This document shows, piece by piece, positions 42,937 to 52,005 of a stretch of DNA of 64,000 bases. The DNA lies in the NCBI RefSeq assembly GCF_019145195.1, contig NZ_JAHSTW010000002.1, positions 496,001 through 560,000 of the forward strand, read 5' to 3'. The notes beneath the pieces are model-generated. The model was not told where the DNA came from, searched no databases, and was given only the letters and a program-made list of their open reading frames with translations. The position numbers were made by a program, and so were the translations under genes. Source of the DNA: Pseudomonas siliginis (GTDB lineage: Bacteria > Pseudomonadota > Gammaproteobacteria > Pseudomonadales > Pseudomonadaceae). Within the stretch, counting starts at the first letter, position 1; each line of letters begins with the position of its first letter.

Positions 42937-45222
42937 TTAAAGCGACGAGTATTTCTTGCGCAGACGCTGACGAATCAGTTCTGCCAGGGTGTTCATGACG
43001 AAGGTGAACAACAGCAGCACCAGCGCCGAGAGGAACAGCACGCGGTAGTGGCTGCCGCCGACTTCCGACTCGGGCATTTCCACCGCGACGTTGGCGGCCA
43101 GGGTGCGCAGGCCTTCGAACAGGTTCATCTCCATGACCGGGGTGTTGCCGGTGGCCATCAGCACGATCATGGTTTCGCCGACCGCACGGCCCATGCCGAT
43201 CATCAGCGCCGAGAAAATCCCCGGGCTGGCGGTCAGGATCACCACGCGGGTCATGGTCTGCCACGGCGTCGCACCGAGGGCCAGCGAACCCAGGGTCAGA
43301 CCGCGCGGCACGCTGAACACGGCGTCTTCGGCGATCGAGTAGATGTTCGGGATCACCGCGAAACCCATGGCCAGACCGACCACCAGAGCGTTGCGCTGGT
43401 CATAGGTGATGCCCAGGTCGTGGGAGATCCACATGCGCATGTCGCCACCGAAGAACCAGTTCTCCATGAACGGACTCATGTACAGCGACAGCCAGCCCAC
43501 AAACAGGATCACCGGAATCAGCAGCGCACTTTCCCAACCGTCCGGGACTTTCAGGCGGATCGATTCAGGCAGACGACTGAAGGTGAAACCGGCGACCAGA
43601 ATGCCGATCGGCAGCAACATCAGCAGACTGAAGATGCCCGGCAGATGGCCTTCTACATATGGAGCCAAAAACAGACCGGCGAAGAAACCGAGGATCACCG
43701 TCGGCATCGCTTCCATCAGTTCGATCACCGGTTTGACCTTGCGGCGCATGCCCGGGGCCATGAAGTACGCGGTGTAGATCGCCGCAGCGACGGCCAGTGG
43801 CGCGGCCAGCAGCATGGCGTAGAACGCGGCTTTCAGAGTGCCGAAGGTCAGCGGCGAGAGGCTCAGTTTCGGTTCGAAATCGGTGTTGGCGGCGGTCGAT
43901 TGCCAGACATATTTAGGCTCGTCGTAGTTCTCGTACCAGACCTTGCTCCACAGCGCGCTCCACGATACTTCCGGGTGCGGGTTGTCGAGCAGCAACGGCT
44001 GCAGCTTGCCGCCGGCTTCGACGATCACTCGGTTGGCGCGCGGCGACAGACCAAACAGGCCCTGGCCTTCAACCACCTGATCGACCAGCAACGTGCGGTG
44101 TGCGGTGCTGTGGAACACGCCGAGCTTGCCGCTGGCATCGAGGGCGAGGAAGCCTTTGCGGCGCTCTTCGGCAGCGATTTCAACGATCGGCGTGGTGCCC
44201 ATCTGGAAGGTGCGGATCTGCTTCAGACGCTGCTCGCCATCGGTATCGCGAGCCATGAACCACTGGGCCAGACCGCCCTTGGAATCGCCGACGATCAGCG
44301 AGATACCGCCGACCAGCTGCGCGGTGGCGGTGACTTGGGCGTCGGCATTTTCCAGCAGTTTGTAGCGCCCGTTGAGGCTCTTGTCGCGCAGGCTGAACAC
44401 GTCGGCCTGAGCACGACCGTTGACCACGTACAGCCACTGCTGGCGCGGGTCGACGAAGATGTTTTTCACAGGCTCGGTCATCTGCGGCAGATCGATGCGC
44501 GTCTGCTCGTTGGTGACCTCGCCGGTCATCATGTTTTCTTCGCTGGTCAGCGACAGCACATTGAGTTGCGAGCCGGTGGAGCCGACCAGCATCAGCGTCG
44601 AGTCGGTGGCATTGAGGCTGACATGCTCCAGCGCGCCGCCGCTTTCGTTCAGCGCGATCGGTGCTTCGCCATAGGGATATTCGATGGCCGGGCTGATGGT
44701 TTTCTTGCCATCGGGGTAGCTGACTTTATAGGTGTGACGGAACACCAGCGCCTGACCGTTGGACAGACCCACGGCCACCAGCGGATGACCCGGCTGGTCT
44801 TCGCCAATAGACGTCACGGTAGCGCCCGCAGGCAGCGGCAGGTCGACACGCCTCAATTCAGCGCCACTTTCGAGATCGAAGAACAGCGCCTGGCCCTTGT
44901 CGGACACACGCATGGCCACCTGATTTTGCTCTTCGAGCGAGATCATCAGCGGCTTGCCCGCGTCCTGCATCCAAGCCGGGGTGATCGAGTCTTTCGCGGT
45001 CAGGTCGGCACCTTGAAACAGTGGCGCAACGACGTAGGCGAGGAAGAAGAAGATCAGGGTGATGGCCGCCAGTACCGCCAGGCCGCCAACGAGGACGTAC
45101 CAACGGGTGAAGCGATCCTTGAGCGCGCGGATGCGGCGCTTGCGTTGCAGCTCAGGCGTATTGAAATCAATGCGCTTGGGAGGGGAAGACGTAGTCATTG
45201 GGGAATTGGCCAGATCATTCAT
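42937..45222 (-). CDS. pstC: Phosphate ABC transporter permease PstC, long form
   Basis: 761-aa permease, more than twice the E. coli length. An N-terminal membrane helix (about 42-64) is followed by about 400 periplasmic residues rich in beta strands, perhaps a propeller-like sensor. The permease core is in the last 290 residues, with the EAA-type segment MIGMGRAVGETM. ATG at 45,222 has AGGG 7 nt upstream; a GTG lies two codons earlier. A perfect Pho box lies only 23 bp before this ATG, which makes the true transcript and protein start worth checking. Confidence 0.93.
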   Translation of the reverse strand: MNDLANSPMTTSSPPKRIDFNTPELQRKRRIRALKDRFTRWYVLVGGLAVLAAITLIFFFLAYVVAPLFQGADLTAKDSITPAWMQDAGKPLMISLEEQNQVAMRVSDKGQALFFDLESGAELRRVDLPLPAGATVTSIGEDQPGHPLVAVGLSNGQALVFRHTYKVSYPDGKKTISPAIEYPYGEAPIALNESGGALEHVSLNATDSTLMLVGSTGSQLNVLSLTSEENMMTGEVTNEQTRIDLPQMTEPVKNIFVDPRQQWLYVVNGRAQADVFSLRDKSLNGRYKLLENADAQVTATAQLVGGISLIVGDSKGGLAQWFMARDTDGEQRLKQIRTFQMGTTPIVEIAAEERRKGFLALDASGKLGVFHSTAHRTLLVDQVVEGQGLFGLSPRANRVIVEAGGKLQPLLLDNPHPEVSWSALWSKVWYENYDEPKYVWQSTAANTDFEPKLSLSPLTFGTLKAAFYAMLLAAPLAVAAAIYTAYFMAPGMRRKVKPVIELMEAMPTVILGFFAGLFLAPYVEGHLPGIFSLLMLLPIGILVAGFTFSRLPESIRLKVPDGWESALLIPVILFVGWLSLYMSPFMENWFFGGDMRMWISHDLGITYDQRNALVVGLAMGFAVIPNIYSIAEDAVFSVPRGLTLGSLALGATPWQTMTRVVILTASPGIFSALMIGMGRAVGETMIVLMATGNTPVMEMNLFEGLRTLAANVAVEMPESEVGGSHYRVLFLSALVLLLFTFVMNTLAELIRQRLRKKYSSL

Positions 45223-45244
45223 GCGCACACCCTAGCGATCCTGT

Positions 45245-45262
45245 ATGACAGAAAGATGACAG
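45245..45262 (-). promoter_or_regulatory. Perfect Pho box just upstream of pstC
   Basis: On the minus strand CTGTCATCTTTCTGTCAT matches the two-half-site PhoB consensus at every key position. A candidate -10 would be TAGGGT at 45,234-45,229, placing transcription start near the pstC ATG. It implies a PhoB-driven internal promoter, separate from that of pstS. Confidence 0.85.
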
Positions 45263-45322
45263 TGCAGTGACGCAGCAAATCCGCCAGCCGGAAGTCCGGC
45301 AGCGGAGTCGAAAATTTGGTGG

Positions 45323-45412
45323 TTGCAGGAGCGCTTCTGCTCGCCAAGGCGTCGGGTCAGTCACATCGATGCTGCATGTGACCACCCCTTCGCGAGCAGG
45401 CTCGCTCCCACA
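45323..45412. repeat. Degenerate REPIN (GTGGGAGCGAG family) between pstS and pstC
   Basis: The right arm (TTCGCGAGCAGGCTCGCTCC, then CACAG) is intact, whereas the left arm (TTGCAGGAGCGCTTCTGCTC) has several changes. It lies directly after pstS and may stabilise or end the pstS message before pstC. Confidence 0.8.
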
Positions 45413-45442
45413 GGAGTCCGGCTTCAGGCCGGCCTCAGGGTA

Positions 45443-46441
45443 TTACTTCTTGGCGACAGCGCCGCCTTCCTGCAGACCGAGGTCAGCCAGTGCCTTGGCA
45501 GCAACCTTGGCTGGCAGCGGGATGTAGCCGTCTTTCACTACCACTTCCTGGCCCTGCTTGGACAGCACCAGCTTCACGAACTCGGCTTCCAGCGGGGCCA
45601 GAGGCTTGTTCGGGGCTTTGTTGACGTAAACGTAGAGGAAGCGCGACAGCGGATACTTGCCGTTCAGGGCGTTTTCTTCGGTGTCTTCGATGAACTCGCC
45701 GCCTTCTTTCTTGGCCAGGGCGACGGTTTTCACGCTGGCGGTCTTGTAGCCGATGCCCGAGTAGCCGACGCCGTTAAGCGAGCTGCTGATCGACTGCACC
45801 ACCGACGCCGAACCTGGTTGTTCGTTGACGTTTGGCTTGTAGTCGCCTTTGCACAGGGCTTCTTCCTTGAAGTAGCCGTAAGTGCCGGACACCGAGTTAC
45901 GGCCGAACAGCTGAACCGGCTTGTTGGCCAGGTCACCGGTCACGCCCAGGTCACCCCAGGTCTTGACGTCAGCTTTGGCACCGCACAGGCGCGTCGAGGA
46001 GAAGATCGCATCGACCTGAGCCATGGTCAGGTGCTTGATCGGGTTGTCCTTGTGCACGAACACGGCCAGGGCATCCACGGCAACCGGGATCGCCGTCGGC
46101 TTGTAGCCGTACTTCTGTTCGAAAGCCTGCAGTTCGTTGTCCTTCATCTTGCGGCTCATCGGGCCCAGGTTGGCGGTGCCTTCGGTGAGTGCAGGTGGCG
46201 CGGTGGAGGAGCCAGCGGCCTGAATCTGGATGTTGACGTTCGGGTATTCTTTTTTGTAGTTCTCAGCCCACAGGGTCATGAGGTTGGCCAGGGTATCGGA
46301 ACCGACGCTGGACAGGTTGCCCGACACACCAGTGGTCTTGGTGTAGCTCGGGATAGCAGGGTCAACAGCGGCGAACGCGTTGGCGGTCGCAACGCCAGCA
46401 GCGACAAAAGTCATTGCCGCCATCAAACGCTTCAGTTTCAT
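45443..46441 (-). CDS. pstS: Phosphate-binding periplasmic protein PstS
   Basis: 332-aa substrate-binding protein. The signal peptide is cleaved near ANAFA-A (residue 24). Binding-site features of the PstS family are visible: [11 protein letters not shown], the [25 protein letters not shown] region and [14 protein letters not shown]. It delivers phosphate to PstCA. It is the first gene of the pst set, and its upstream region holds a Pho box. The following REPIN separates it from pstC, consistent with higher expression of pstS than of the permease genes. Confidence 0.97.
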   Translation of the reverse strand: MKLKRLMAAMTFVAAGVATANAFAAVDPAIPSYTKTTGVSGNLSSVGSDTLANLMTLWAENYKKEYPNVNIQIQAAGSSTAPPALTEGTANLGPMSRKMKDNELQAFEQKYGYKPTAIPVAVDALAVFVHKDNPIKHLTMAQVDAIFSSTRLCGAKADVKTWGDLGVTGDLANKPVQLFGRNSVSGTYGYFKEEALCKGDYKPNVNEQPGSASVVQSISSSLNGVGYSGIGYKTASVKTVALAKKEGGEFIEDTEENALNGKYPLSRFLYVYVNKAPNKPLAPLEAEFVKLVLSKQGQEVVVKDGYIPLPAKVAAKALADLGLQEGGAVAKK

Positions 46442-46508
46442 GCCTTACTCCTAGCAGATAGGGTGTGTTAAGTCGGGGCCAAGTATCAGCAGGCCATGTG
46501 AACACTCT

Positions 46509-46536
46509 ATGGCTGAAATATGACAATTGGATGAAA
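46509..46536 (-). promoter_or_regulatory. Pho box region upstream of pstS
   Basis: On the minus strand TTGTCATATTTCAGCCAT contains two PhoB half-sites at 11-bp spacing, and TTTCATC one further 11-bp step upstream is a third. It lies about 70 bp before the pstS ATG, so PhoB control of pstS is very likely. Confidence 0.78.
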
Positions 46537-46577
46537 GGCCAGCATCGGGTTTTGCTGGATGATTTGTGGCGTCCCCA

Positions 46578-46643
46578 TTCGCGAGCAGGCTCGCTCCCAC
46601 AATTGAAATGCATTCCAACTGTGGGAGCGAGCCTGCTCGCGAA
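46578..46643. repeat. REPIN (GTGGGAGCGAG family), compact
   Basis: Perfect arms TTCGCGAGCAGGCTCGCTCC and GGAGCGAGCCTGCTCGCGAA flank a short AATTGAAATGCATTCCAACT-like spacer that is itself partly palindromic. It lies between the MFS gene end and the pstS promoter, both on the minus strand. Confidence 0.9.
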
Positions 46644-46675
46644 GTGGCCGGTATTGGTGGAGTAGATCCTGGGCT

Positions 46676-47974
46676 TTAGCGCCCCTTCTTCCAGAGCCAG
46701 GCGCCTACCAGAATCCCCATCCCGCACAGCACTGCCACATAGTAGGCAGGCCCCATCGCGCTTTCCTTCAGCAGCAGACTGACCACCATTGGCGTCAGGC
46801 CACCGAAGATCGCGTACGCGACGTTGTAGGAAAACGACAGGCCACTGAAGCGAACCACCGGCGGGAACGCTTTGACCATCACGTACGGCACCGCGCCGAT
46901 GGTACCGACCAGCAAACCGGTCAGTGCGTACAGCGGGAACAGCCAGTCCGGGTGGTCGGCGAGGCTGTGGTAGAAGGTCCAGGAGCTGATCAGCAGGCCC
47001 AGGCAACCGAACACGAATACGCGACCGGCGCCGAAGCGATCAGCCAACGCGCCGGCGCCAATGCAGCCGAGGCTGAGGAAGACGATGGCCAGGCTGTTGG
47101 CCTGCAGCGCCGTGGTTGGCGAGAAGTGGTAGACCGTTTGCAGCACGGTCGGGGTCATCAGGATCACTACGACAACGCCAGCCGAGAGCAGCCAGGTCAG
47201 CAGCATCGAAATGGCGATGGCGCCGCGATGATCACGCAGCACCGCGCGCAACGGCACTTCTTCGGCCAGCGCTTTACGCAATTGCAGTTCGGCGAACACC
47301 GGTGTCTCGTGCAGCCAGCGGCGCAGGTACACCGAGAACAGGCCGAACACGCCGCCGAGCAGGAACGGGATCCGCCAGGCGTAATCCGACACTTCGGCTG
47401 GCGTATAAATGCTGTTGATTGCCGTGGCGACCAGCGAGCCGAGGAGGATGCCGGCAGTCAGGCCACTGGTGAGCGTGCCGCAGGCATAACCGATGTGCTT
47501 TTGCGGTACGTGTTCGGAAACGAAGACCCACGCCCCCGGCACCTCACCGCCAATCGCCGCACCCTGGATCACCCGCATCAGCAGCAACAGGATCGGCGCC
47601 CAGATGCCGATCTGCGCGTAGGTCGGCAGCAGGCCCATGATCAGCGTCGGCACGGCCATCATGAAAATGCTCAGGGTGAACATCTTCTTGCGCCCCAGCA
47701 GGTCACCAAAGTGCGCCATGACGATGCCGCCCAAAGGACGCGCCAGATAGCCGGCGGCGAAGATGCCGAAGGTCTGCATCAACCGCAACCACTCGGGCAT
47801 GTCGGCCGGGAAGAACAGCTTGCCGACGACGGTGGCGAAGAAGACGAAGATGATGAAATCGTAGAACTCCAGCGCCCCGCCGAGGGCGGACAGCGACAGA
47901 GTCTTGTAGTCATTGCGGGTCAACGGTCGTGCGGGTTGCTCGGGCTGCGCGAGGCTCGAAGGCGCTGTGGTCAT
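46676..47974 (-). CDS. MFS transporter, metabolite:H+ symporter (MHS) type
   Basis: 432-aa inner-membrane transporter with about 12 helices. Family markers include GGALEFYDFIIFVFFATVVG near residue 25, the MFS loop GxLxDRxGRKK-type motif HFGDLLGRKKMF, and VIQGAAIGGEVPGAWVFVSEH in helix 4-5, which is typical of the MHS group (ProP/KgtP/CitA-like). Substrate is probably an organic acid or small osmolyte but cannot be told. ATG 47,974 is chosen over 32 extra upstream codons that lack family similarity. It is unlinked by operon to pst, as a REPIN and the pstS promoter intervene. Confidence 0.9.
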   Translation of the reverse strand: MTTAPSSLAQPEQPARPLTRNDYKTLSLSALGGALEFYDFIIFVFFATVVGKLFFPADMPEWLRLMQTFGIFAAGYLARPLGGIVMAHFGDLLGRKKMFTLSIFMMAVPTLIMGLLPTYAQIGIWAPILLLLMRVIQGAAIGGEVPGAWVFVSEHVPQKHIGYACGTLTSGLTAGILLGSLVATAINSIYTPAEVSDYAWRIPFLLGGVFGLFSVYLRRWLHETPVFAELQLRKALAEEVPLRAVLRDHRGAIAISMLLTWLLSAGVVVVILMTPTVLQTVYHFSPTTALQANSLAIVFLSLGCIGAGALADRFGAGRVFVFGCLGLLISSWTFYHSLADHPDWLFPLYALTGLLVGTIGAVPYVMVKAFPPVVRFSGLSFSYNVAYAIFGGLTPMVVSLLLKESAMGPAYYVAVLCGMGILVGAWLWKKGR

Positions 47975-48351
47975 GGCAAGGGCTTCTCTTATAGTCGAAT
48001 CTGTCGCCACAACAACGCTGGCGGTGGCTTGGACAGGTTCGGCACCATAGCAAATTGTTCGAAAAAGCACATAGAGGCGCGTAATTGACGGTCGAAATCA
48101 GAACCGGGTGGTCGTCGCGGGGTCTATCGACCGATATACTCGCCACCTGCGCAGGATTTGTAAGAGGTTGCTGTGCGAAAACGTTGTTGGCCCGTCCTTT
48201 GCTCGGGATTTAGCCTTTTTCGCAGAGTTTCCCTTTAGGCGCCTGATGGAAAACGTGACGAACGCAGTGTGTTCGGTGTTGAATCGTTTTTCTTGAAGAC
48301 GGCTACCACCCGCAATACCCACGAAGAGTCACGGGTCAGAGGCCCCTCGGC
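47975..48351. other. Intergenic region, no gene recognised
   Basis: 377 bp between the divergent MFS and thioesterase genes. No convincing reading frame, RNA gene or repeat was found. A TATACT hexamer near 48,134 could be a -10 element for a rightward promoter, but no good -35 is visible. Confidence 0.5.
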
Positions 48352-48756
48352 ATGATAGAGCTCGAACAAGAAGATCCGATCCCACAGGGCGACCTGGCCC
48401 TGCAAATCACCGCACTTCCCCGCGAAACCAACGGCTTTGGCGATATTTTCGGCGGCTGGCTGGTCGCGCAGATGGATCTGGCCGGCACCGCCATGGCCAG
48501 CCGGGTGGCCGGTGGCCGCGTTGCCACTGTCGCCATCGACCGCATGGCGTTTCTCGTCCCGGTCGCGGTCGGCGCGCAGTTGTCCTTTTATACCCAGACC
48601 CTGGAAATCGGCCGCAGCTCGATCCAGATGATGGTCGAAGTGTGGAGCGATGACCCACTCTCCAGCGAATGGCGCAAGGTCACCGAAGCGGTTTTCGTCT
48701 TCGTCGCCATCGACGGCAGCGGTCGCACCCGTTCGGTGCCGCCACGCGCGCGTTAA
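48352..48756 (+). CDS. Acyl-CoA thioesterase, hotdog fold (YciA-like)
   Basis: 134-aa hotdog-fold hydrolase of acyl-CoA thioesters. The sequence NGFGDIFGGWLVAQMDLAGTAMAS, with the conserved GGW and catalytic Asp region, and the second strand VDR/IDRMAFLVPVAVG are typical of the YciA/ACOT group. The length is that of a single-domain enzyme, which would act as a hexamer. Substrate preference cannot be predicted. It is 57 bp before the mutarotase gene in the same direction. Confidence 0.9.
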   Translation: MIELEQEDPIPQGDLALQITALPRETNGFGDIFGGWLVAQMDLAGTAMASRVAGGRVATVAIDRMAFLVPVAVGAQLSFYTQTLEIGRSSIQMMVEVWSDDPLSSEWRKVTEAVFVFVAIDGSGRTRSVPPRAR

Positions 48757-48813
48757 ACCTCGCGGCCGTTTTGCGGTCGATAGTCGTCCCCAGTGTCTGA
48801 TCGAGAGTTGCCC

Positions 48814-49713
48814 ATGAACACGCCCAACGTTGAAGCCGTGAAACAGGATGAACTGAACTGCTGGCGCATCCGCCACGGCAAGGCCGAAGTGCTGGTGGCC
48901 CAGCAAGGCGCGCACATCCTCAGTTATCAGATCGACGGCCAGCCGCCGATCATCTGGCTCAACGACAAGGCCGAATTCAAGACCGGCAAGAGCATCCGCG
49001 CCGGCGTGCCGGTGTGCTGGCCGTGGTTCGGCAAATTCGAACGCAACCCGAGCAGCGTGCAGGCCATGTACACCGGCGAGCTGCCGGCCCCCGCGCACGG
49101 TCTGGTGCGGGCGATGGACTGGGAGTTGGGCAACATCGAATCAGAGGCTGACGGCATCAAGGTCGAGTTCAAGCTGCCCTACCCGGAAGGTGGCCTGCCG
49201 GGCTGGCCCCATGAGGTCGATCTGACCCTGACCCTGCATCTGGCGGATCAACTGCATTACAGTTTGACCAGCCATAACCGGGGTACTGACAGCGTCACGC
49301 TGAGTCAGGCGCTGCACACCTATTTCGCCGTGAGTGACGTGCGTAATGTGCATGTCGACGGCGTGGCCGGGCTGAATTACATCGAGACCCTGGACGACTG
49401 GAACACGGCCAGCCAGAGCGGCGATCTGCATTTCGCCGGCGAGACCGACCGCATCTACCTCGACGTTCCGCCGCAATTGAGCATCGTTGATCCAACCTGG
49501 GAACGACGCATCGTGCTGACCTCCACCGGCTCGCGCACGGCGGTGATCTGGAACCCATGGATCGACCGCGCCGCCGCCCTGCCGGACATGGACAACGATG
49601 GCTGGCAGCGCATGCTGTGCATCGAAACGGCGAATGTGATGGATGATCTGGTGACCCTGGCGCCGGGGGCGAGCCATACCATGGGCGTCAGCGTAGCTGC
49701 TACGCCGCTCTAA
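48814..49713 (+). CDS. D-hexose-6-phosphate mutarotase (aldose-1-epimerase fold)
   Basis: 299-aa YeaD-type enzyme interconverting the alpha and beta anomers of hexose 6-phosphates. The beta-sandwich features are AQQGAHILSYQIDGQPPIIW near the N-terminus, GVPVCWPWFG, the catalytic His in PAHGLVRAMDW and the late Glu in MLCIETANV. ATG at 48,814 is used; a GTG start at 48,793 adds seven residues with no support. A large repeat follows the stop. Confidence 0.92.
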   Translation: MNTPNVEAVKQDELNCWRIRHGKAEVLVAQQGAHILSYQIDGQPPIIWLNDKAEFKTGKSIRAGVPVCWPWFGKFERNPSSVQAMYTGELPAPAHGLVRAMDWELGNIESEADGIKVEFKLPYPEGGLPGWPHEVDLTLTLHLADQLHYSLTSHNRGTDSVTLSQALHTYFAVSDVRNVHVDGVAGLNYIETLDDWNTASQSGDLHFAGETDRIYLDVPPQLSIVDPTWERRIVLTSTGSRTAVIWNPWIDRAAALPDMDNDGWQRMLCIETANVMDDLVTLAPGASHTMGVSVAATPL

Positions 49714-49746
49714 GCTCTAGCGCCATACAAAAGGGCAAAGAGCCCT

Positions 49747-49891
49747 GTGGCGAGGGGATTTATCCCCGCTGGGTCGCGCAGCGGCCCCCGCTTTTTTTAA
49801 ATCAAAAGCTGGGGCCTGCTGCGCAGTCCAGCGGGGATAAATCCCCTCGCCACAGATAAATCCCTTCACCACAGATAAATCCCCTTACCAA
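49747..49891. repeat. REPIN of the GTGGCGAGGGGATTTATCCC family plus degenerate tail
   Basis: Left arm GTGGCGAGGGGATTTATCCC and right arm GGGATAAATCCCCTCGCCAC enclose inner stems (CGCGCAGCGGCCCC / GGGGCCTGCTGCGC) around an A/T loop. Two shortened echoes of the right arm (ACAGATAAATCCC-type) follow to 49,891. It lies between the convergent mutarotase and DUF3299 genes. Confidence 0.88.
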
Positions 49892-49925
49892 CAAGGCTCA
49901 CTCCTACATTTATTTGTGGCGCGGT

Positions 49926-50462
49926 TTAGAGGTCAGCCTCCTGCACCACCCGCACCTTCTCCGCCTCCAGCGCATACGCCGCATCAGCGAGGTCATTGCT
50001 GACCTTCTCGATTTTTAGCGTGCCGGTCACCCACAGCGGTGTGTAGATATCGTCCAGCTTCAAACCCTTCGGATATCGCACCAGCACCAGTTGATTCGGC
50101 GGCGGTGGCGGCACGTGGATGCAGGCGCCCGGATACGGCACGAGGAAGAACAACGTGCTGCGGCCCTTGGCATCGGACTCCAGCGGCACCGGGTAACCAC
50201 CGATGCGGATGTGCTTGTCGTTCATCGACGCCACGGTTTTCGTCGAATACATCACCGCTGGCAGACCTTTGGCCTGCTTCATCCCGCCCTTCTCGGTGAA
50301 GGTGCCGGTGGCTTCGGGGGAGTTGTGGTCGATTTCCGGCATGGCCTCGAGGGCCTTTTGATCCGACTTGGGCATCAGTTCCAGCCAGTCGGTTTCCGGC
50401 AGTTCGCCGGCGTGGGCGAGATAGCTGCCCAGCAAGAGGAGAGTCAACAGAAGACGGCGCAT
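49926..50462 (-). CDS. Exported DUF3299-family protein
   Basis: 178-aa periplasmic protein with a signal peptide cleaved near AHA-GE (residue 18). The DUF3299 features are the IRIGGYPVPLE section and FFLVPYPGACIHVPPPPPNQ with the single Cys and Pro run, followed by PLWVTGTL. Function is not established; related proteins accompany ABC exporters in other bacteria. It is a single gene here. Nothing suggests regulation. Confidence 0.88.
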   Translation of the reverse strand: MRRLLLTLLLLGSYLAHAGELPETDWLELMPKSDQKALEAMPEIDHNSPEATGTFTEKGGMKQAKGLPAVMYSTKTVASMNDKHIRIGGYPVPLESDAKGRSTLFFLVPYPGACIHVPPPPPNQLVLVRYPKGLKLDDIYTPLWVTGTLKIEKVSNDLADAAYALEAEKVRVVQEADL

Positions 50463-50511
50463 GAAGGTGCTCGGCAGGCAAAGGAATGGACGGTGAGTCG
50501 CCGCGCATTCT

Positions 50512-50544
50512 AGCCCTCCCGGCCGCGCGGGCCGAGAGGGCTTT
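50512..50544 (-). terminator. Hairpin after the GlsB-type gene, weak terminator
   Basis: AGCCCTC-CGGCC / GGCCG-GAGGGCT stem just after the stop at 50,556. No U-tract follows on the minus strand, while TTTG follows on the plus strand, so its terminator role is uncertain. Confidence 0.4.
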
Positions 50545-50555
50545 GTCGCTTTCGA

Positions 50556-50801
50556 TCAGTTCTTTTTGATCAGACCGTAGATCACCAGCAACACGACAGC
50601 GCCGACCAGTGCGCCGAGGAAACCCGCGCCCTCGCCCGCCTGATAGATGCCCAGAGCTTGGCCGCCGTAGGTGGCTGCCAGCGAACCGCCGATACCGAGC
50701 AGGATGGTCATGATCCAGCCCATGCTGTCATCGCCCGGTTTCAGGAACCGAGCCAGCAGGCCGACGATCAAGCCGATAAAGATGGTTCCGATAATTCCCA
50801 T
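50556..50801 (-). CDS. GlsB/YeaQ/YmgE-family small membrane protein
   Basis: 81-aa hydrophobic protein with three membrane segments and the glycine-zipper pattern of the transglycosylase-associated (GlsB/YeaQ/YmgE) family: GTIFIGLIVGLLARFLKPG, then a Gly-rich GGSLAATYGG, then GALVGAVVLLVIYGL. It is often stress-induced. ATG at 50,801 has GAGGG upstream; 34 earlier codons are rejected as non-conserved. It ends with a KKN tail. Confidence 0.92.
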   Translation of the reverse strand: MGIIGTIFIGLIVGLLARFLKPGDDSMGWIMTILLGIGGSLAATYGGQALGIYQAGEGAGFLGALVGAVVLLVIYGLIKKN

Positions 50802-50912
50802 GGCATTTCCCTCTGATTTGGAAGATATGCCAAAGCCTAGACAGACTTTGGCATCCTGCCATGAGAGAACGGCGGCCCCTGAATGGTTCCGCCGCGGCCA
50901 CATGAAACTGGT

Positions 50913-51995
50913 TTACTCGGCGATCAGCGCTTGGACCTTGATGATCTGCGCTTGCAGCGTGGCCATGTCGGCGCAGCGCAGGTTGGCATGGCCGACCTTG
51001 CGTCCGGCCTTGAAAGCTTTGCCGTAGTGATGCAGATGGCAGTCTTCGATGGCGATGACTTTTTCCACCGGCGGCACTACGCCGATGAAGTTGAGCATCG
51101 CGCTCTCGCCGACCTTGGCGGTCGAACCCAGCGGCAGGCCGGCCACGGCGCGCAGGTGGTTTTCGAACTGGCTGCACTCGGCACCTTCGGTGGTCCAGTG
51201 CCCGGAGTTGTGCACGCGCGGGGCGATTTCGTTGGCTTTCAGGCCACCGTCGACTTCGAAAAACTCGAAAGCCATCACGCCGACGTAGTCGAGGTGCTTG
51301 AGCACGCGACTGGAATAATCTTCCGCCAGCGCCTGCAACGGGTGATCGGTGCTGGCAACCGACAGCTTGAGAATGCCGCTGTCGTGGGTGTTGTGCACCA
51401 GTGGGTAGAACTTCGTTTCGCCATCGCGGGCACGCACGGCGATCAGCGACACTTCGCCGGTGAACGGCACGAAGCCTTCCAGCAGGCAGGCAACGCTGCC
51501 CAGTTCGGCGAACGTACCCGCCACGTCTTCCGGTTTGCGCAGGACTTTCTGGCCCTTGCCGTCGTAACCCAGGGTGCGGGTTTTCAGCACGGCCGGCAGA
51601 CCGATGGAAGCGACGGCGGCGTCCAGGTCGGCTTGCGACTGGATGTCGGCGAAGGCCGGGGTCGGAATGCCGAGGTCTTTGAACATGCTCTTTTCGAACC
51701 AGCGGTCACGAGCGATGCGCAGGGCGTCGGCGCTCGGATAAACCGGAACGAATTGCGAAAGAAACGCCACGGTTTCGGCCGGGACGCTTTCGAATTCGAA
51801 GGTCACCAGATCGACTTCATCGGCCAGTTGGCGCAGATGATCCTGATCGCCGTAATCGGCCCGCAGGTGTTCGCCCAGCGCGGCCGCACAAGCGTCCGGC
51901 GCAGGGTCGAGAAAAGCGAAGTTCATCCCCAGCGGAGTCCCCGCCAGGGCCAACATGCGACCCAACTGGCCGCCACCGATTACACCGATCTTCAT
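50913..51995 (-). CDS. purK: N5-carboxyaminoimidazole ribonucleotide synthase PurK
   Basis: 360-aa ATP-grasp enzyme that carboxylates AIR with bicarbonate and ATP in purine synthesis. The N-terminal GGGQLGRML nucleotide fold and the ATP-grasp core with TRTLGYDGKGQ and APRVHNSGHWT are diagnostic. ATG 51,995 has GAGG 8 nt upstream; the longer frame overlaps purE. The gene follows purE after 10 bp. Confidence 0.97.
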   Translation of the reverse strand: MKIGVIGGGQLGRMLALAGTPLGMNFAFLDPAPDACAAALGEHLRADYGDQDHLRQLADEVDLVTFEFESVPAETVAFLSQFVPVYPSADALRIARDRWFEKSMFKDLGIPTPAFADIQSQADLDAAVASIGLPAVLKTRTLGYDGKGQKVLRKPEDVAGTFAELGSVACLLEGFVPFTGEVSLIAVRARDGETKFYPLVHNTHDSGILKLSVASTDHPLQALAEDYSSRVLKHLDYVGVMAFEFFEVDGGLKANEIAPRVHNSGHWTTEGAECSQFENHLRAVAGLPLGSTAKVGESAMLNFIGVVPPVEKVIAIEDCHLHHYGKAFKAGRKVGHANLRCADMATLQAQIIKVQALIAE

Positions 51996-52005
51996 CTCAA
52001 CAACC

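Noticed and set aside
40287..45270. Two very long plus-strand open frames opposite pstB, pstA and pstC
   Set aside because: Antisense to well-supported pst genes; rich in Arg, His and Gln as expected of shadows.
48235..49098. 287-codon minus-strand frame opposite thioesterase and mutarotase
   Set aside because: Spans two real plus-strand genes and the gap between them with no domain of its own.
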